Positions 45,882 through 55,693 of a stretch of DNA of 64,000 nucleotides are shown in pieces. The stretch is from Tabrizicola thermarum. Its GTDB lineage: Bacteria; Pseudomonadota; Alphaproteobacteria; Rhodobacterales; Rhodobacteraceae. The stretch lies in assembly GCF_003574395.1 (NCBI RefSeq), contig NZ_QMJY01000077.1, positions 1 through 64,000 on the forward strand. Direction: 5' to 3'. Within the stretch, counting starts at the first letter, position 1; each line of letters begins with the position of its first letter. The notes beneath the pieces are model-generated. The model had not been told where the DNA came from and ran no database searches. It saw only the letters and a list, made by a program, of their open reading frames with translations. The position numbers were made by a program, and so were the translations under genes.

Positions 45882-45975
45882 TGCAGACGCGAGATGTTGT
45901 TTTTCCGACTGGCCATGCACTATCGGCTGATGTAGGAACGCCACAGGTCGAGAACTTGGTCCGGCGCTCATACCA

Positions 45976-45994
45976 ATCCGAAATTCTTTCGGAT
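45976..45994. repeat. Perfect short hairpin between the lipoprotein genes
   Basis: ATCCGAAA and TTTCGGAT form an 8-bp stem around TTC. It lies between the two lipoprotein genes downstream of pccB and may be a terminator or processing structure. No T-run follows. Confidence 0.45.
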
Positions 45995-46092
45995 AAAGTG
46001 GCGACGGGCCGGGCCAAATCGGCCTTAAACAGCGAACAGGTGCCGGAATGCCGAATGGCTTCCGAAGCGCCCCTAGAAGGATGGAGTAGAGG

Positions 46093-46221
46093 ATGTCGAA
46101 GAGCGCACGTCTCGTTCTGGTTCTGGCTGCGGTTGCAGCTCTGGCTGCTTGCGCCAAGAAGGAAGAGCCGATGCCCGAGCCGGTCACCCCGGAAGTCGTG
46201 GACACCGGCAAGTACAAGTAA
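46093..46221 (+). CDS. Very small lipoprotein
   Basis: A 42-residue protein: signal peptide MSKSARLVLVLAAVAALAAC with a lipobox (AAC, Cys20), then KKEEPMPEPVTPE and a GKYK end. GGAG lies 6 bases before the ATG. The mature lipoprotein is only about 23 residues. Similar tiny lipoproteins with a Lys/Glu/Pro tail occur in Rhodobacteraceae; function unknown. It is shorter than usual gene-calling cut-offs, so it is easily missed. Confidence 0.75.
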   Translation: MSKSARLVLVLAAVAALAACAKKEEPMPEPVTPEVVDTGKYK

Positions 46222-46407
46222 TCTACCGGAGCGGGCCTGCCGGCCTTGGCAGGGCAGGCCCGCGCCCATCGACGGCCTCCTGCGCAAGGGCGCGGTTTGC
46301 AGGCCGGATTTCCCTGACATGGCAAGTGCTTCGCGGTATGGCCTCTGGGCTGTCCCGGCGCTTTCGCCTATCCCTGCCGTCGATTGCCACGACAGGAGAC
46401 AGGCGAG

Positions 46408-46809
46408 ATGCTGAAGCACCGCGGATTTCCGGGCCGGATGCCCGGAACCGATTTCCAGTTCACGATTCGCCGCGCCAATGTGAAGGACGGCGCGACCAAG
46501 CTGATCCGACGCGAGCGGTTCAAGGACCGCAAGCATGTCGACCGGCTGGCCGATCAGGCTTTCATGGCGGCGCTCTGGCAGTATTTCGGGGAAGAGCCGT
46601 TCGAGCGTGGCAACCTCGATGCAGGGCGGCTGTCCTGGCTTTTCGGGCGCGAGGTCGTCCCGGCGGAAGACCCGTTCGATCCCTGTTCCTATGAGGCGCT
46701 GCTGCGTATCGACGTGAAGCGCGCGCAAGCGGCCTTTCCCGAGGTCTTTGCGCCCGACGCGCCCGACGCGCTGGCTGACGACTGGGACGAGGACGAGGAA
46801 CAGGCATGA
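46408..46809 (+). CDS. Uncharacterised protein between pccB and pccA
   Basis: A 133-residue soluble protein with basic N-terminal third (FTIRRANVKDGATKLIRRERFKDRK) and acidic C-terminus (ADDWDEDEEQA). No family recognised and no membrane segment. GGAG is 9 bases upstream of the ATG. It sits in the pcc cluster and may be co-conserved with pccB and pccA, which would suggest an accessory role, but there is no direct evidence. Confidence 0.65.
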   Translation: MLKHRGFPGRMPGTDFQFTIRRANVKDGATKLIRRERFKDRKHVDRLADQAFMAALWQYFGEEPFERGNLDAGRLSWLFGREVVPAEDPFDPCSYEALLRIDVKRAQAAFPEVFAPDAPDALADDWDEDEEQA

Positions 46810-47119
46810 ATTCGCCGACCCATCAGGCTTTTTGGCGCAGTTTTGCTCAGGCCCGGGCGGCTGTTTTCTATGGGTTTGCAATGGCTGGATCGTCGCGCCA
46901 TTGTTTCGGTGCGGGTCTGCGGCAGTCCAGCCATGACTTGCACAGTCTACGTTGTTACCCTTCCCCTTCCTCTCGGTCCGGCCCGTCCCAGGCCGGACCG
47001 ATCCTTGCCGGGCGGCGGGCTGCTGCCGATCGCGCGCGTGGTGACAGATATTGCTTCCAAATCCTCGATCTTGCGGTAGAATCAGCCGCAATAACAACAA
47101 TCCTACGAGGCAGTACACA
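46810..47119. other. 310-base non-coding region with a strong hairpin
   Basis: No convincing gene. An 11-bp perfect stem TCGGTCCGGCC/GGCCGGACCGA around CGTCCCA lies at 46973-47001. TTTGCAAT at 46875-46882 differs by one base from the PccR motif. TAGAAT (47077-47082), with TTCCAA 17 bases upstream, is a fair promoter for the lipoprotein gene at 47120. Confidence 0.5.
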
Positions 47120-47338
47120 ATGCAGAAGTCGCTTATCGTCTTCGCTCTTCTTGTCCTACCCCTGGCAGGCTGCATGCAGGACCCCGCGTCCCGCGGTCTG
47201 GCCGGTGCGGCCGCAGGCGCTGTTGTCGCCGACGCGACCGAGAATGACGTGCTTACCGGTGCGCTTATCGGCGGCCTTGCCGGTGTCGCGACCTGCGGTA
47301 TCGAGCTGGGCCTGCCGCCCTGTCGCTCGGGCTACTGA
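47120..47338 (+). CDS. Small glycine-zipper lipoprotein
   Basis: A 72-residue protein. The signal peptide ends in the lipobox LAGC (Cys18). A glycine-zipper-like segment follows (GLAGAAAGAVVADA ... GALIGGLAGVATCG), and the end is LPPCRSGY. It is the same design as the 88-residue protein at 27937, though not a close copy. GAGG lies 9 bases before the ATG, and a strong terminator follows. Confidence 0.75.
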   Translation: MQKSLIVFALLVLPLAGCMQDPASRGLAGAAAGAVVADATENDVLTGALIGGLAGVATCGIELGLPPCRSGY

Positions 47339-47371
47339 CGTAACCGCCTTCGGGCGGGTCCACACGACCAG

Positions 47372-47408
47372 AAAGGACCATCCGGGCCGTGCGCCCGGGT
47401 GGTCCTTT
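47372..47408 (+). terminator. Strong hairpin terminator before pccA
   Basis: AAAGGACCATCCGGGC pairs with GCCCGGGTGGTCCTTT (16 bp, one G-T wobble) around CGTGC. It lies 34 bases after the lipoprotein stop, and a CCGCC/GGCGG hairpin precedes it. It separates the lipoprotein from pccA, implying that pccA has its own promoter or depends on readthrough. Confidence 0.8.
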
Positions 47409-47431
47409 GCATTTTCCGATGGGGGGAGCCG

Positions 47432-49435
47432 ATGTTTGACAAGATCCTGATCGCCAACCGGGGCGAAATCGCCTGCCGGGTCATCAAGACCGCGCGCAGG
47501 ATGGGGATCAGGACGGTGGCGGTCTATTCCGACGCCGACCGCAATGCACTGCATGTGCAGATGGCCGACGAGGCGGTGCATATCGGGCCCCCTCCTGCCG
47601 CGCAGAGCTATATCGTGATCGACAGGATCATGCAGGCCATTCGCCAGACCGGCGCGCAAGCCGTGCATCCGGGCTATGGCTTCCTGTCCGAGAACCGCAA
47701 CTTCGCCGCCGCGCTGGAGGCGGAAGGGGTGGTGTTCATCGGGCCGCCTTCGCCCGCGATTGAAGCCATGGGGGACAAGATCACCTCGAAGAAGATCGCG
47801 CAGGAGGCGGGGGTTTCGACGGTTCCGGGCTACATGGGCCTGATCGCCGACGCGGACGAGGCGGTGAAGATCAGCCGCGAGATCGGCTATCCGGTGATGA
47901 TCAAGGCCAGCGCGGGCGGCGGCGGCAAGGGGATGCGGATCGCCTGGAACGATGCCGAGGCGGCAGAGGGCTTCCAGTCGTCGAAGAACGAGGCGGCGTC
48001 GTCCTTCGGCGACGATCGGATCTTCATCGAGAAATTCGTCACGCAACCGCGCCACATCGAAATTCAGGTACTGGCCGACAAGCACGGCAACTGCGTCTAT
48101 CTGCACGAGCGGGAGTGCAGCATCCAGCGGCGGAACCAGAAGGTCATCGAGGAGGCGCCCTCGCCTTTCCTGGACGAGGCGACGCGGAAGGCGATGGGCG
48201 AACAGGCCTGCGCGCTGGCGAAGGCGGTCGGCTATACCTCGGCGGGGACGGTGGAGTTCATCGTCGATGGCAACCGCAACTTCTATTTCCTTGAAATGAA
48301 CACCCGTTTGCAGGTCGAACATCCGGTGACGGAGCTGATCACCGGGGTCGATCTGGTCGAACAGATGATCCGCGTGGCCGACGGCCAGCCGCTGCCGTTC
48401 CGGCAGGCGGACCTGAAGATCCACGGCTGGGCGATGGAAAGCCGGCTTTATGCCGAGGACCCTTACCGGAACTTCCTGCCCTCCATCGGGCGGCTGACGC
48501 GCTACCGGCCCCCCATGGAAGGCCGCACCGAGCGCGGGGGCGTCGTGCGCAATGATACCGGCGTCCAGGAGGGCGGCGAGATCAGCATGTTCTACGACCC
48601 GATGATCGCCAAGCTCTGCACCTGGGGCCCGACGCGGGCCGATGCCATCGAGGAGATGCGGCTGGCGCTGGATACCTTCGAGGTGGAGGGCATCGGGCAC
48701 AACCTGCCGTTCTGTTCCGCCGTGATGGACCATCCGCGCTTTGCCTCTGGCAACATCACCACGGCCTTCATCGCCGAGGAATACGAGGGCGGGTTCACCG
48801 GGGCGGTGCTGGATGCAAGCCTCTTGCGGCGCGTGGCGGCGGCGGCGGCGGCGATGAACCGGGTGGCGGAGATCCGGCGGACGCGGATTTCCGGCACGAT
48901 GGACAACCACACGCGGCGGGTGGGCGATGACTGGGTGGTCACGCTGCAGGGCGAAAGCTGGCCGGTGACGGTGAAGGCCGACCATGAAGGCGCGACCGTG
49001 GCCTTCGAGGATGGGACCGACCTGCGGGTGGAAAGCGACTGGACACCGGGCCAGCCTCTGGCGCGGCTGACGGTGGGCGGCGAGCCTCTGGTCATCAAGA
49101 CCGCGAAGATTCCGATGGGCTTCCGGATGCGGCTGCGCGGCGCGGACCTGAAGGTCCATGTGCAATCGCCCCGCCAGAAGGCGCTGGCAGGGTTGATGCT
49201 GGAGAAGGCGCCGCCGGATACGTCGAAATACCTGCTTTGCCCGATGCCGGGGCTGGTGGTGAAGATCGCCGTGTCCGAAGGCGAGGAGGTGCAGGAGGGG
49301 CAGGCGCTGGCGACCGTCGAGGCGATGAAGATGGAGAACATCCTGAAGGCGGAACGCAAGGGCGTCGTGAAGAAGATCAAGGCCAGCCCGGGGGCGAGCC
49401 TGAAGGTCGATGACGTGATCATGGAGTTCGAGTGA
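47432..49435 (+). CDS. pccA: Propionyl-CoA carboxylase alpha chain (biotin carboxylase)
   Basis: A 667-residue biotin-dependent subunit. An N-terminal biotin carboxylase with ATP-grasp motifs (ANRGEIACRV, KASAGGGGKGMR, EMNTRLQVEHPVTE) is followed by a linker domain and a C-terminal biotinyl domain with the biotinylated lysine K633 in EAMKMEN. Full length. The ATG at 47432 begins MFDKILIANRG; GGGGGGAG lies upstream. It depends on biotin, which the bioMNY transporter in this window could supply. Confidence 0.96.
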   Translation: MFDKILIANRGEIACRVIKTARRMGIRTVAVYSDADRNALHVQMADEAVHIGPPPAAQSYIVIDRIMQAIRQTGAQAVHPGYGFLSENRNFAAALEAEGVVFIGPPSPAIEAMGDKITSKKIAQEAGVSTVPGYMGLIADADEAVKISREIGYPVMIKASAGGGGKGMRIAWNDAEAAEGFQSSKNEAASSFGDDRIFIEKFVTQPRHIEIQVLADKHGNCVYLHERECSIQRRNQKVIEEAPSPFLDEATRKAMGEQACALAKAVGYTSAGTVEFIVDGNRNFYFLEMNTRLQVEHPVTELITGVDLVEQMIRVADGQPLPFRQADLKIHGWAMESRLYAEDPYRNFLPSIGRLTRYRPPMEGRTERGGVVRNDTGVQEGGEISMFYDPMIAKLCTWGPTRADAIEEMRLALDTFEVEGIGHNLPFCSAVMDHPRFASGNITTAFIAEEYEGGFTGAVLDASLLRRVAAAAAAMNRVAEIRRTRISGTMDNHTRRVGDDWVVTLQGESWPVTVKADHEGATVAFEDGTDLRVESDWTPGQPLARLTVGGEPLVIKTAKIPMGFRMRLRGADLKVHVQSPRQKALAGLMLEKAPPDTSKYLLCPMPGLVVKIAVSEGEEVQEGQALATVEAMKMENILKAERKGVVKKIKASPGASLKVDDVIMEFE

Positions 49436-49458
49436 TGGAATGCCGGTCGGGCCGGGGA

Positions 49459-49526
49459 CGATCTCTTCGAAGAAATCGTATCGGAGCCTTTGAAGGCTCC
49501 GGCCCGGAATTTTCAAAAATTCCGGG
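49459..49526. repeat. Triple-hairpin element D
   Basis: Three hairpins between the convergent pccA and the DUF4174 gene. First (49459-49478), CGAT-x-TCTTC pairs with GAAGA-x-ATCG with one mismatch. Second (49482-49501), CGGAGCCTT/AAGGCTCCG. Third (49503-49526), CCCGGAATTTT pairs with its complement. Similar in style to elements A, B, C and E. Confidence 0.75.
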
Positions 49527-49529
49527 GGC

Positions 49530-50000
49530 CTACCGACCGGCGGGGTTCTTCTCCAGCGCCTCGCTGCGGGCGATGGGCATCTTGTCGATGGAGTTGATGA
49601 TCTCGCGCCCCTCCCAGGGCAGGGGCTTGCGGATCGAGGGTTTCCAGTCCTTGTCCATCAGCACCAGCGAAAAGCCCCGGGGACGCAGCTTCCGGCGCAG
49701 ATCGGAGGGGTTCGCGGGGTCGGTGTCGGTGATGAGGATGACGTCGCGGGCCTCGAACTGGGGGTAGTAGCGGGTCAGCAGCTCCATCTGCCGCAGGAAG
49801 GCGGGGTCGGCGGGGCTGTCGGCGAAGACGATGACCGGGCGGCGCTTGAAGAGGAGGTCGGCCTCGACAACCTCGGAGGCCGGAACCGGCGCGAAAGCGG
49901 GAGGGTCGGCGGGGGCCTCATCGGCCCCGGCGGCAAAGGCAAGCGCCGGAATGGCCAGGGCCAGGACGGCAAGGAACGGACGACGGGCGACTGCTTTCAT
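49530..50000 (-). CDS. DUF4174 protein
   Basis: A 156-residue exported protein. The signal peptide is about residues 1-24 (FLAVLALAIPALAFA, then AG). The mature part fits DUF4174, a thioredoxin-fold-like domain without the CxxC motif; RPVIVFADSPADPAF and LVLMDKDW are conserved parts. Function unknown. It sits between pccA and the methylmalonyl-CoA mutase gene, on the opposite strand. Confidence 0.85.
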   Translation of the reverse strand: MKAVARRPFLAVLALAIPALAFAAGADEAPADPPAFAPVPASEVVEADLLFKRRPVIVFADSPADPAFLRQMELLTRYYPQFEARDVILITDTDPANPSDLRRKLRPRGFSLVLMDKDWKPSIRKPLPWEGREIINSIDKMPIARSEALEKNPAGR

Positions 50001-50065
50001 GCCCCTGATATAGGCGGCATTCGGCAAAAGCCCAAGCGCGCGCGTGGCGCGGAACGGAGAGAGAG

Positions 50066-52192
<2,127 letters not shown>

Positions 52193-52270
52193 GTGCGCCG
52201 CGCGTGGTCAGTTTTTCTGCGCGAGGAAAATCAAGGGGTTGGCTGTGGGCGTTTACGGTCTGGTCATCTT
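52193..52270 (+). repeat. Post-stop repeat element (copy 2)
   Basis: Begins directly after the mutase stop codon. The block 52228-52256 matches 34926-34954 at 25 of 29 bases, and the preceding GCGCCGCGCG-rich stretch is also similar between the copies. Shared position relative to the stop codon suggests a 3'-UTR role. Confidence 0.6.
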
Positions 52271-52334
52271 TGCCCCGGGCCGGGTTCGGGCTTGTCGATG
52301 ACTTCGTCGCTCTGCGCCGGGCGGGCGGCGAGGG

Positions 52335-52354
52335 TGCCTCCGGCGGGAGTATTT
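52335..52354 (+). repeat. TGCCTCCGGCGGG repeat motif
   Basis: TGCCTCCGGCGGGAGTATTT, 18 of 20 identical to the reverse complement of 24350-24369. It lies in the non-coding stretch between the mutase gene and the convergent exported-protein gene. Confidence 0.55.
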
Positions 52355-52378
52355 GGGAAAAGAGCAAGACCCTGGGGC

Positions 52379-52768
52379 CTAAAGCTCGATCTCGCCGTTC
52401 GGGCCGGGTTCGGGGGCGGCTTGCGGGCCCATTTTCGGCGGCAGGGGCGCATTGCGGCGGATCAGGATGTCGCCGTTGGGCAGCATGATGGGCGCGTCGT
52501 AGTTCCTGATGTCGTCGATCATCGTGATGAGCTGGCGCAGCCTGGGGCCGATCTCTTCGCCAAGCCCCTTGAGGGCGGGACCCGCCTCTTCCAGCGCCTT
52601 GCCCATCTCGTCCAGCGCGGGCTGCATTTCCTGCATCATGCCGCGCATCACGAGTTTCATCCCCTCTTCCATCAGGCTGACGCCTTCGCCCTGGGCCCTT
52701 GGCGTGGCGGGGGGCTCTTCGGCCAGGGCCGGAGCAGCAAGGAAGCAGAGGAGCAGCGCAACTCTCAT
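52379..52768 (-). CDS. Small exported protein of unknown function
   Basis: A 129-residue protein with a signal peptide of about 16 residues (LLLCFLAAPALA, then EE). The mature half is helical and methionine/glutamate-rich (MEEGMKLVMRGMMQEMQPALDEMG), followed by a short beta-rich segment and a Pro-rich end. Probably periplasmic. Homologues of this kind appear common in Rhodobacteraceae. No function can be assigned. Confidence 0.7.
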   Translation of the reverse strand: MRVALLLCFLAAPALAEEPPATPRAQGEGVSLMEEGMKLVMRGMMQEMQPALDEMGKALEEAGPALKGLGEEIGPRLRQLITMIDDIRNYDAPIMLPNGDILIRRNAPLPPKMGPQAAPEPGPNGEIEL

Positions 52769-52799
52769 TCATTCAATATGGGGATGGCGACCCCGGTTT

Positions 52800-53855
52800 T
52801 CAAATCACATCTGGAATGTCGATGGTGACAGGGAAATGGTCGGAGGCCTGCAGGAGCGCTTCGCGCAGGTCGGGGATGTCCATGATCTGCGGATCGTCGA
52901 ACGGGTGCCAGATGCGCCAGACGGGCGCGCGGGCGGCCAGGTCGGGCGAGACCATGATGAAATCGAGGAGCGCCTCGAAATAGCGCTTCTGCGGGGCAAG
53001 GTAGAAGCGCGCCGTGGTCGGGGTCGCCCCGCTGATCCGGCCATGGATTGCCATCGCGGCGTGAGGATCGAACAGATGGCGGGCGGGGTCGGGGCCGGTG
53101 CCCAGCACGATCTCGACCCCGGAATGGCCGAAGAGCCTTTCGAATTCGTCAAGGCCGGGGCCGTCGTTGAAATCACCCATCACCAGAAGGCTGTCGCCCC
53201 GGTCGAGATGTCCCTCGATCCGCTGTCGCAGCCAGAGGCATTGCGCCAGCTGCTTGCGGCGGTTCTCGATGGACAGCCGGATCTGCGCCTCGCGTCCGAT
53301 GGCGCCGTGGGAGTTCTTCGACTTGGCGTGGACGCCGATCAGCCGCAGCGGGGTGCCGCTGCGGGTGGTGATGGCCAGTTCGAGCGGTGGTTTCGAAAAG
53401 CGGATGGTTTCCGAGATGCTGTCGGCATCCAGATCGTAGCGGAAGGTGGTGTCGAAGCGCGGGGCCTCGGATGAGCCCAGGCTCGTGGCAGGCTCGCCGA
53501 TCGGATCGTGACGCGCGGTCAGGATGTCGGGATCGTAGAGGAAGGCGATTTCCTGTTCCGTGTCAGAGGGATAGCCGATCAGAGCCTTGCGGGCGCGCAG
53601 GCCTGCGGCGCGGGCGAAGGTCTCCAGCGCCTTGACGGTCGAGCGTTTGCCGTTGGTATCGGGCGCCTCGATGATGGTGATGCCGTCGGCGTCCATCGCG
53701 GTGAAGACGATGGCGAGCGCGGCCAGCTGTTCGCCGCGGCTGACCTTGTAGCGGGTCGAGGGCTCGCCATCGTCCAGCATCCGGCCATGGTCGTCGAACA
53801 GCGCGTTGAACCATTCGACATTGTAGGTCGCAAGGCGCAGGGGGCGGGCGGTCAT
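52800..53855 (-). CDS. Endonuclease/exonuclease/phosphatase family protein
   Basis: A 351-residue EEP-fold protein with no signal peptide. Motifs: ATYNVEWFN near the N-terminus, the catalytic glutamate in ITIIEAPDTN (the usual Q-E is I-E here), GDFNDGPG, and SDHFPVTIDI near the end. It may be a DNase or phosphodiesterase. Its ATG overlaps the stop of the J-domain gene by 4 bases, so they are co-translated. Confidence 0.85.
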   Translation of the reverse strand: MTARPLRLATYNVEWFNALFDDHGRMLDDGEPSTRYKVSRGEQLAALAIVFTAMDADGITIIEAPDTNGKRSTVKALETFARAAGLRARKALIGYPSDTEQEIAFLYDPDILTARHDPIGEPATSLGSSEAPRFDTTFRYDLDADSISETIRFSKPPLELAITTRSGTPLRLIGVHAKSKNSHGAIGREAQIRLSIENRRKQLAQCLWLRQRIEGHLDRGDSLLVMGDFNDGPGLDEFERLFGHSGVEIVLGTGPDPARHLFDPHAAMAIHGRISGATPTTARFYLAPQKRYFEALLDFIMVSPDLAARAPVWRIWHPFDDPQIMDIPDLREALLQASDHFPVTIDIPDVI

Positions 53856-54565
53856 GCCGCCTCTTTGGCCGAGATCGCGCGCCAGGCTTCGTTGATGAGT
53901 TGCAGGCGGCGTTCGGCGAGTTTCATCGCCTCGGGCGGGACGCCGCGGGACTGGAGCACATCGGGGTGGGTGTCGCGGACGAGGTCCTTCCAGGCCTTGC
54001 GGGCCTGATCCTTCGAGGCGTCGCGGGGCAGGCCGAGGACGTCATAGGGGTCGCGCGGGGCGCCTTCGACAAGGCGGGAGCGGACGATGGTGAAGCAGCG
54101 TTCGTCAAGGCCGAATTCCTGCGCGACATGGGCGAGGAAGGCATCTTCGCCTTCGTGGTAGGTGCCATCGGCCAGGGCGATCTGGAACAGCGCCTCGAGG
54201 ATGTCGACAAGGACGTGGTGGTCGTCGGCGCAGATGCGCTTGCCCTCGGGGTTGAAGAGCCGCGCGATCTTGCGGGCATAGGCGTCGAAGCCTGCGACGT
54301 CCTGCCGGGCGAGGTTGTAGACGCGGGCGGCGTGTTCCTCTTCGCCGGGCGGAAAGGTGAAGATGCGGCGGAAGGCGGTCACTTCGTCGCGGGTCACGGT
54401 GCCGTCGGCCTTGGCCATCTTGGCGCCGAGGGCGAGGACGGCGATGGTGAAGCCGATGGAATTTTCCGGCGCGGGGGCGGCGCGCAGGCGGTCGAAGACG
54501 ACCGACAGAGGTTCGCCCCGGGCAACGGCGGCGATGGCGTCGGCGATGCGGGTCCAGATCGACAT
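53852..54565 (-). CDS. TerB-J-domain co-chaperone (DjlA-like)
   Basis: A 237-residue protein with an N-terminal TerB-like alpha-helical domain (TIAVLALGAKMAKADGTVTRDEV) and a C-terminal J domain containing the HPD motif (RDTHPDVL) and the YDVLGLPRDASKD start. It would stimulate DnaK ATPase. There is no transmembrane helix as in E. coli DjlA. Coupled to the EEP-fold gene. Confidence 0.88.
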   Translation of the reverse strand: MSIWTRIADAIAAVARGEPLSVVFDRLRAAPAPENSIGFTIAVLALGAKMAKADGTVTRDEVTAFRRIFTFPPGEEEHAARVYNLARQDVAGFDAYARKIARLFNPEGKRICADDHHVLVDILEALFQIALADGTYHEGEDAFLAHVAQEFGLDERCFTIVRSRLVEGAPRDPYDVLGLPRDASKDQARKAWKDLVRDTHPDVLQSRGVPPEAMKLAERRLQLINEAWRAISAKEAA

Positions 54566-54596
54566 GGCCCGACCATAACCGCGCCGCGCGGCGTTG

Positions 54597-55082
54597 TCAG
54601 AGGATTTTCTGCATCAGCACAAGGTCGATGTAGCGGCCGAACTTGAACCCGGCCTCGGGGATCGTGGCGATGTGGTGGTAGCCCAGGCGTTCGTGAAAGG
54701 CGCGGCCATCGGGGTTTTCGCCCGAGACGCCGGCGATCATCTGATGGGCCCCGGCGGCGCGGGCGTGATCCTCGATCGCGGTCAGAAGCATTCGGCCGAG
54801 GCCCCTGCGGGCGGTGCCGGGAAGGAGGGAGATCGAATGCTCCATGCAGGTCCGGTAGCCCTGACCGCCGCGGAACTGGCCGTAGCTGGCCTGACCGACG
54901 ATCCGGCCGGCGTCCTCGGCCACGAGGAAGGCATGCCCGGCGGTGGCCTTGCTGGCGATCATGTCGAGGATGTCGGCACTGGTCCTGGGCACCGGGTTGA
55001 ACGTGACGGCGGTGTTCAGGATCCAGTGGTTCAGAAGCGCGGCAAGCGCGGGGGCGTCGGCAGCGCGGGCGGGGCGGATCAT
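54597..55082 (-). CDS. GNAT acetyltransferase (Pat-like)
   Basis: A 161-residue GNAT enzyme of the phosphinothricin acetyltransferase group. The acetyl-CoA loop is TARRGLGRMLL, and the LGYHHIATIPEAGFKFGRYIDLVLMQK end is typical. The natural substrate is probably an amino acid or related amine. Its ATG overlaps the upstream VOC gene stop by 4 bases. Confidence 0.87.
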   Translation of the reverse strand: MIRPARAADAPALAALLNHWILNTAVTFNPVPRTSADILDMIASKATAGHAFLVAEDAGRIVGQASYGQFRGGQGYRTCMEHSISLLPGTARRGLGRMLLTAIEDHARAAGAHQMIAGVSGENPDGRAFHERLGYHHIATIPEAGFKFGRYIDLVLMQKIL

Positions 55083-55693
55083 GTCAGGACGCGGGTGCCG
55101 TTCGGAGTGTCGAATGTGGCGCGCAAGGCGCGGCAGGGGCCGGTCTCGACCCGGACGCGGGGGTCGACAAGGCCGGTGAGGGCGGCGCGCAGGGCGGGAG
55201 CCCGGGGGTGGGTGATCTCCAGCCGGGTGAGGCGGATGCCGTGATCGCGGAGCGAGCGGGCGGGGTGCAGCGCGCCCTGCCACTGGATGAGGGCGGGGTG
55301 GCAGTCGTCGAAGGGGAGCCTTCCGCTGGCCGGGACGGCAAAGCGCCAGCGATAGTCGCCGCGTTGCAGGTCGGTGGCGGTGCCGGTGCCGGGGGGGGCC
55401 TCGCGCAGGGCGGCGTCGAGGTCGTCGGTGCGGCAGATCCAGTTCGTGAGGCGCGGGGGGCCCTGGAACTGGTCGAGGTCGAACCAGCGCGGATGGGCGG
55501 GTTTCGGGGCGGCGGGGTCGATGGCGATGACTTCGAGGTAGAGGTCGCCCAGCGAGAGGAGCCGGTTGTGCGTGCCCATGTGCGGGTGCTTGCCGCCGCC
55601 TGCCAGCGGGGCGCCAAGCGCCATTTCCACCCAGGCGGCACCCTCTTCCAGCGTGGCGGCCGAGACGGCGAGGTGGTCGAGCGACAGGCTCAT
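55079..55693 (-). CDS. VOC-superfamily (glyoxalase-like) protein
   Basis: A 204-residue protein with a glyoxalase-like N-terminus: SLDHLAVSAATLEEGAAWVE and HNRLLSLGDLYLEVIAIDP, the latter with the E of the metal-site pattern. This matches the glyoxalase_3 layout common downstream of ppx-type genes. Function unknown. It overlaps ppx and the GNAT gene by 4 bases on either side, a tightly coupled three-gene unit. Confidence 0.83.
   Translation of the reverse strand: MSLSLDHLAVSAATLEEGAAWVEMALGAPLAGGGKHPHMGTHNRLLSLGDLYLEVIAIDPAAPKPAHPRWFDLDQFQGPPRLTNWICRTDDLDAALREAPPGTGTATDLQRGDYRWRFAVPASGRLPFDDCHPALIQWQGALHPARSLRDHGIRLTRLEITHPRAPALRAALTGLVDPRVRVETGPCRALRATFDTPNGTRVLT

Noticed and set aside
45881-46414. 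Open frame after the 137-residue lipoprotein
   Set aside because: It covers the 42-residue lipoprotein gene in a different frame and has irregular composition.
46875-46882. TTTGCAAT near-match to the PccR motif upstream of pccA
   Set aside because: One mismatch, no partner site, and more than 500 bases from pccA with a terminator in between; not strong enough to call.
46806-47450. Open frame starting at an ATG that overlaps the stop at 46809
   Set aside because: It runs through a strong hairpin, a promoter-like box, the small lipoprotein gene and a terminator in another frame; the product lacks domain-like character.
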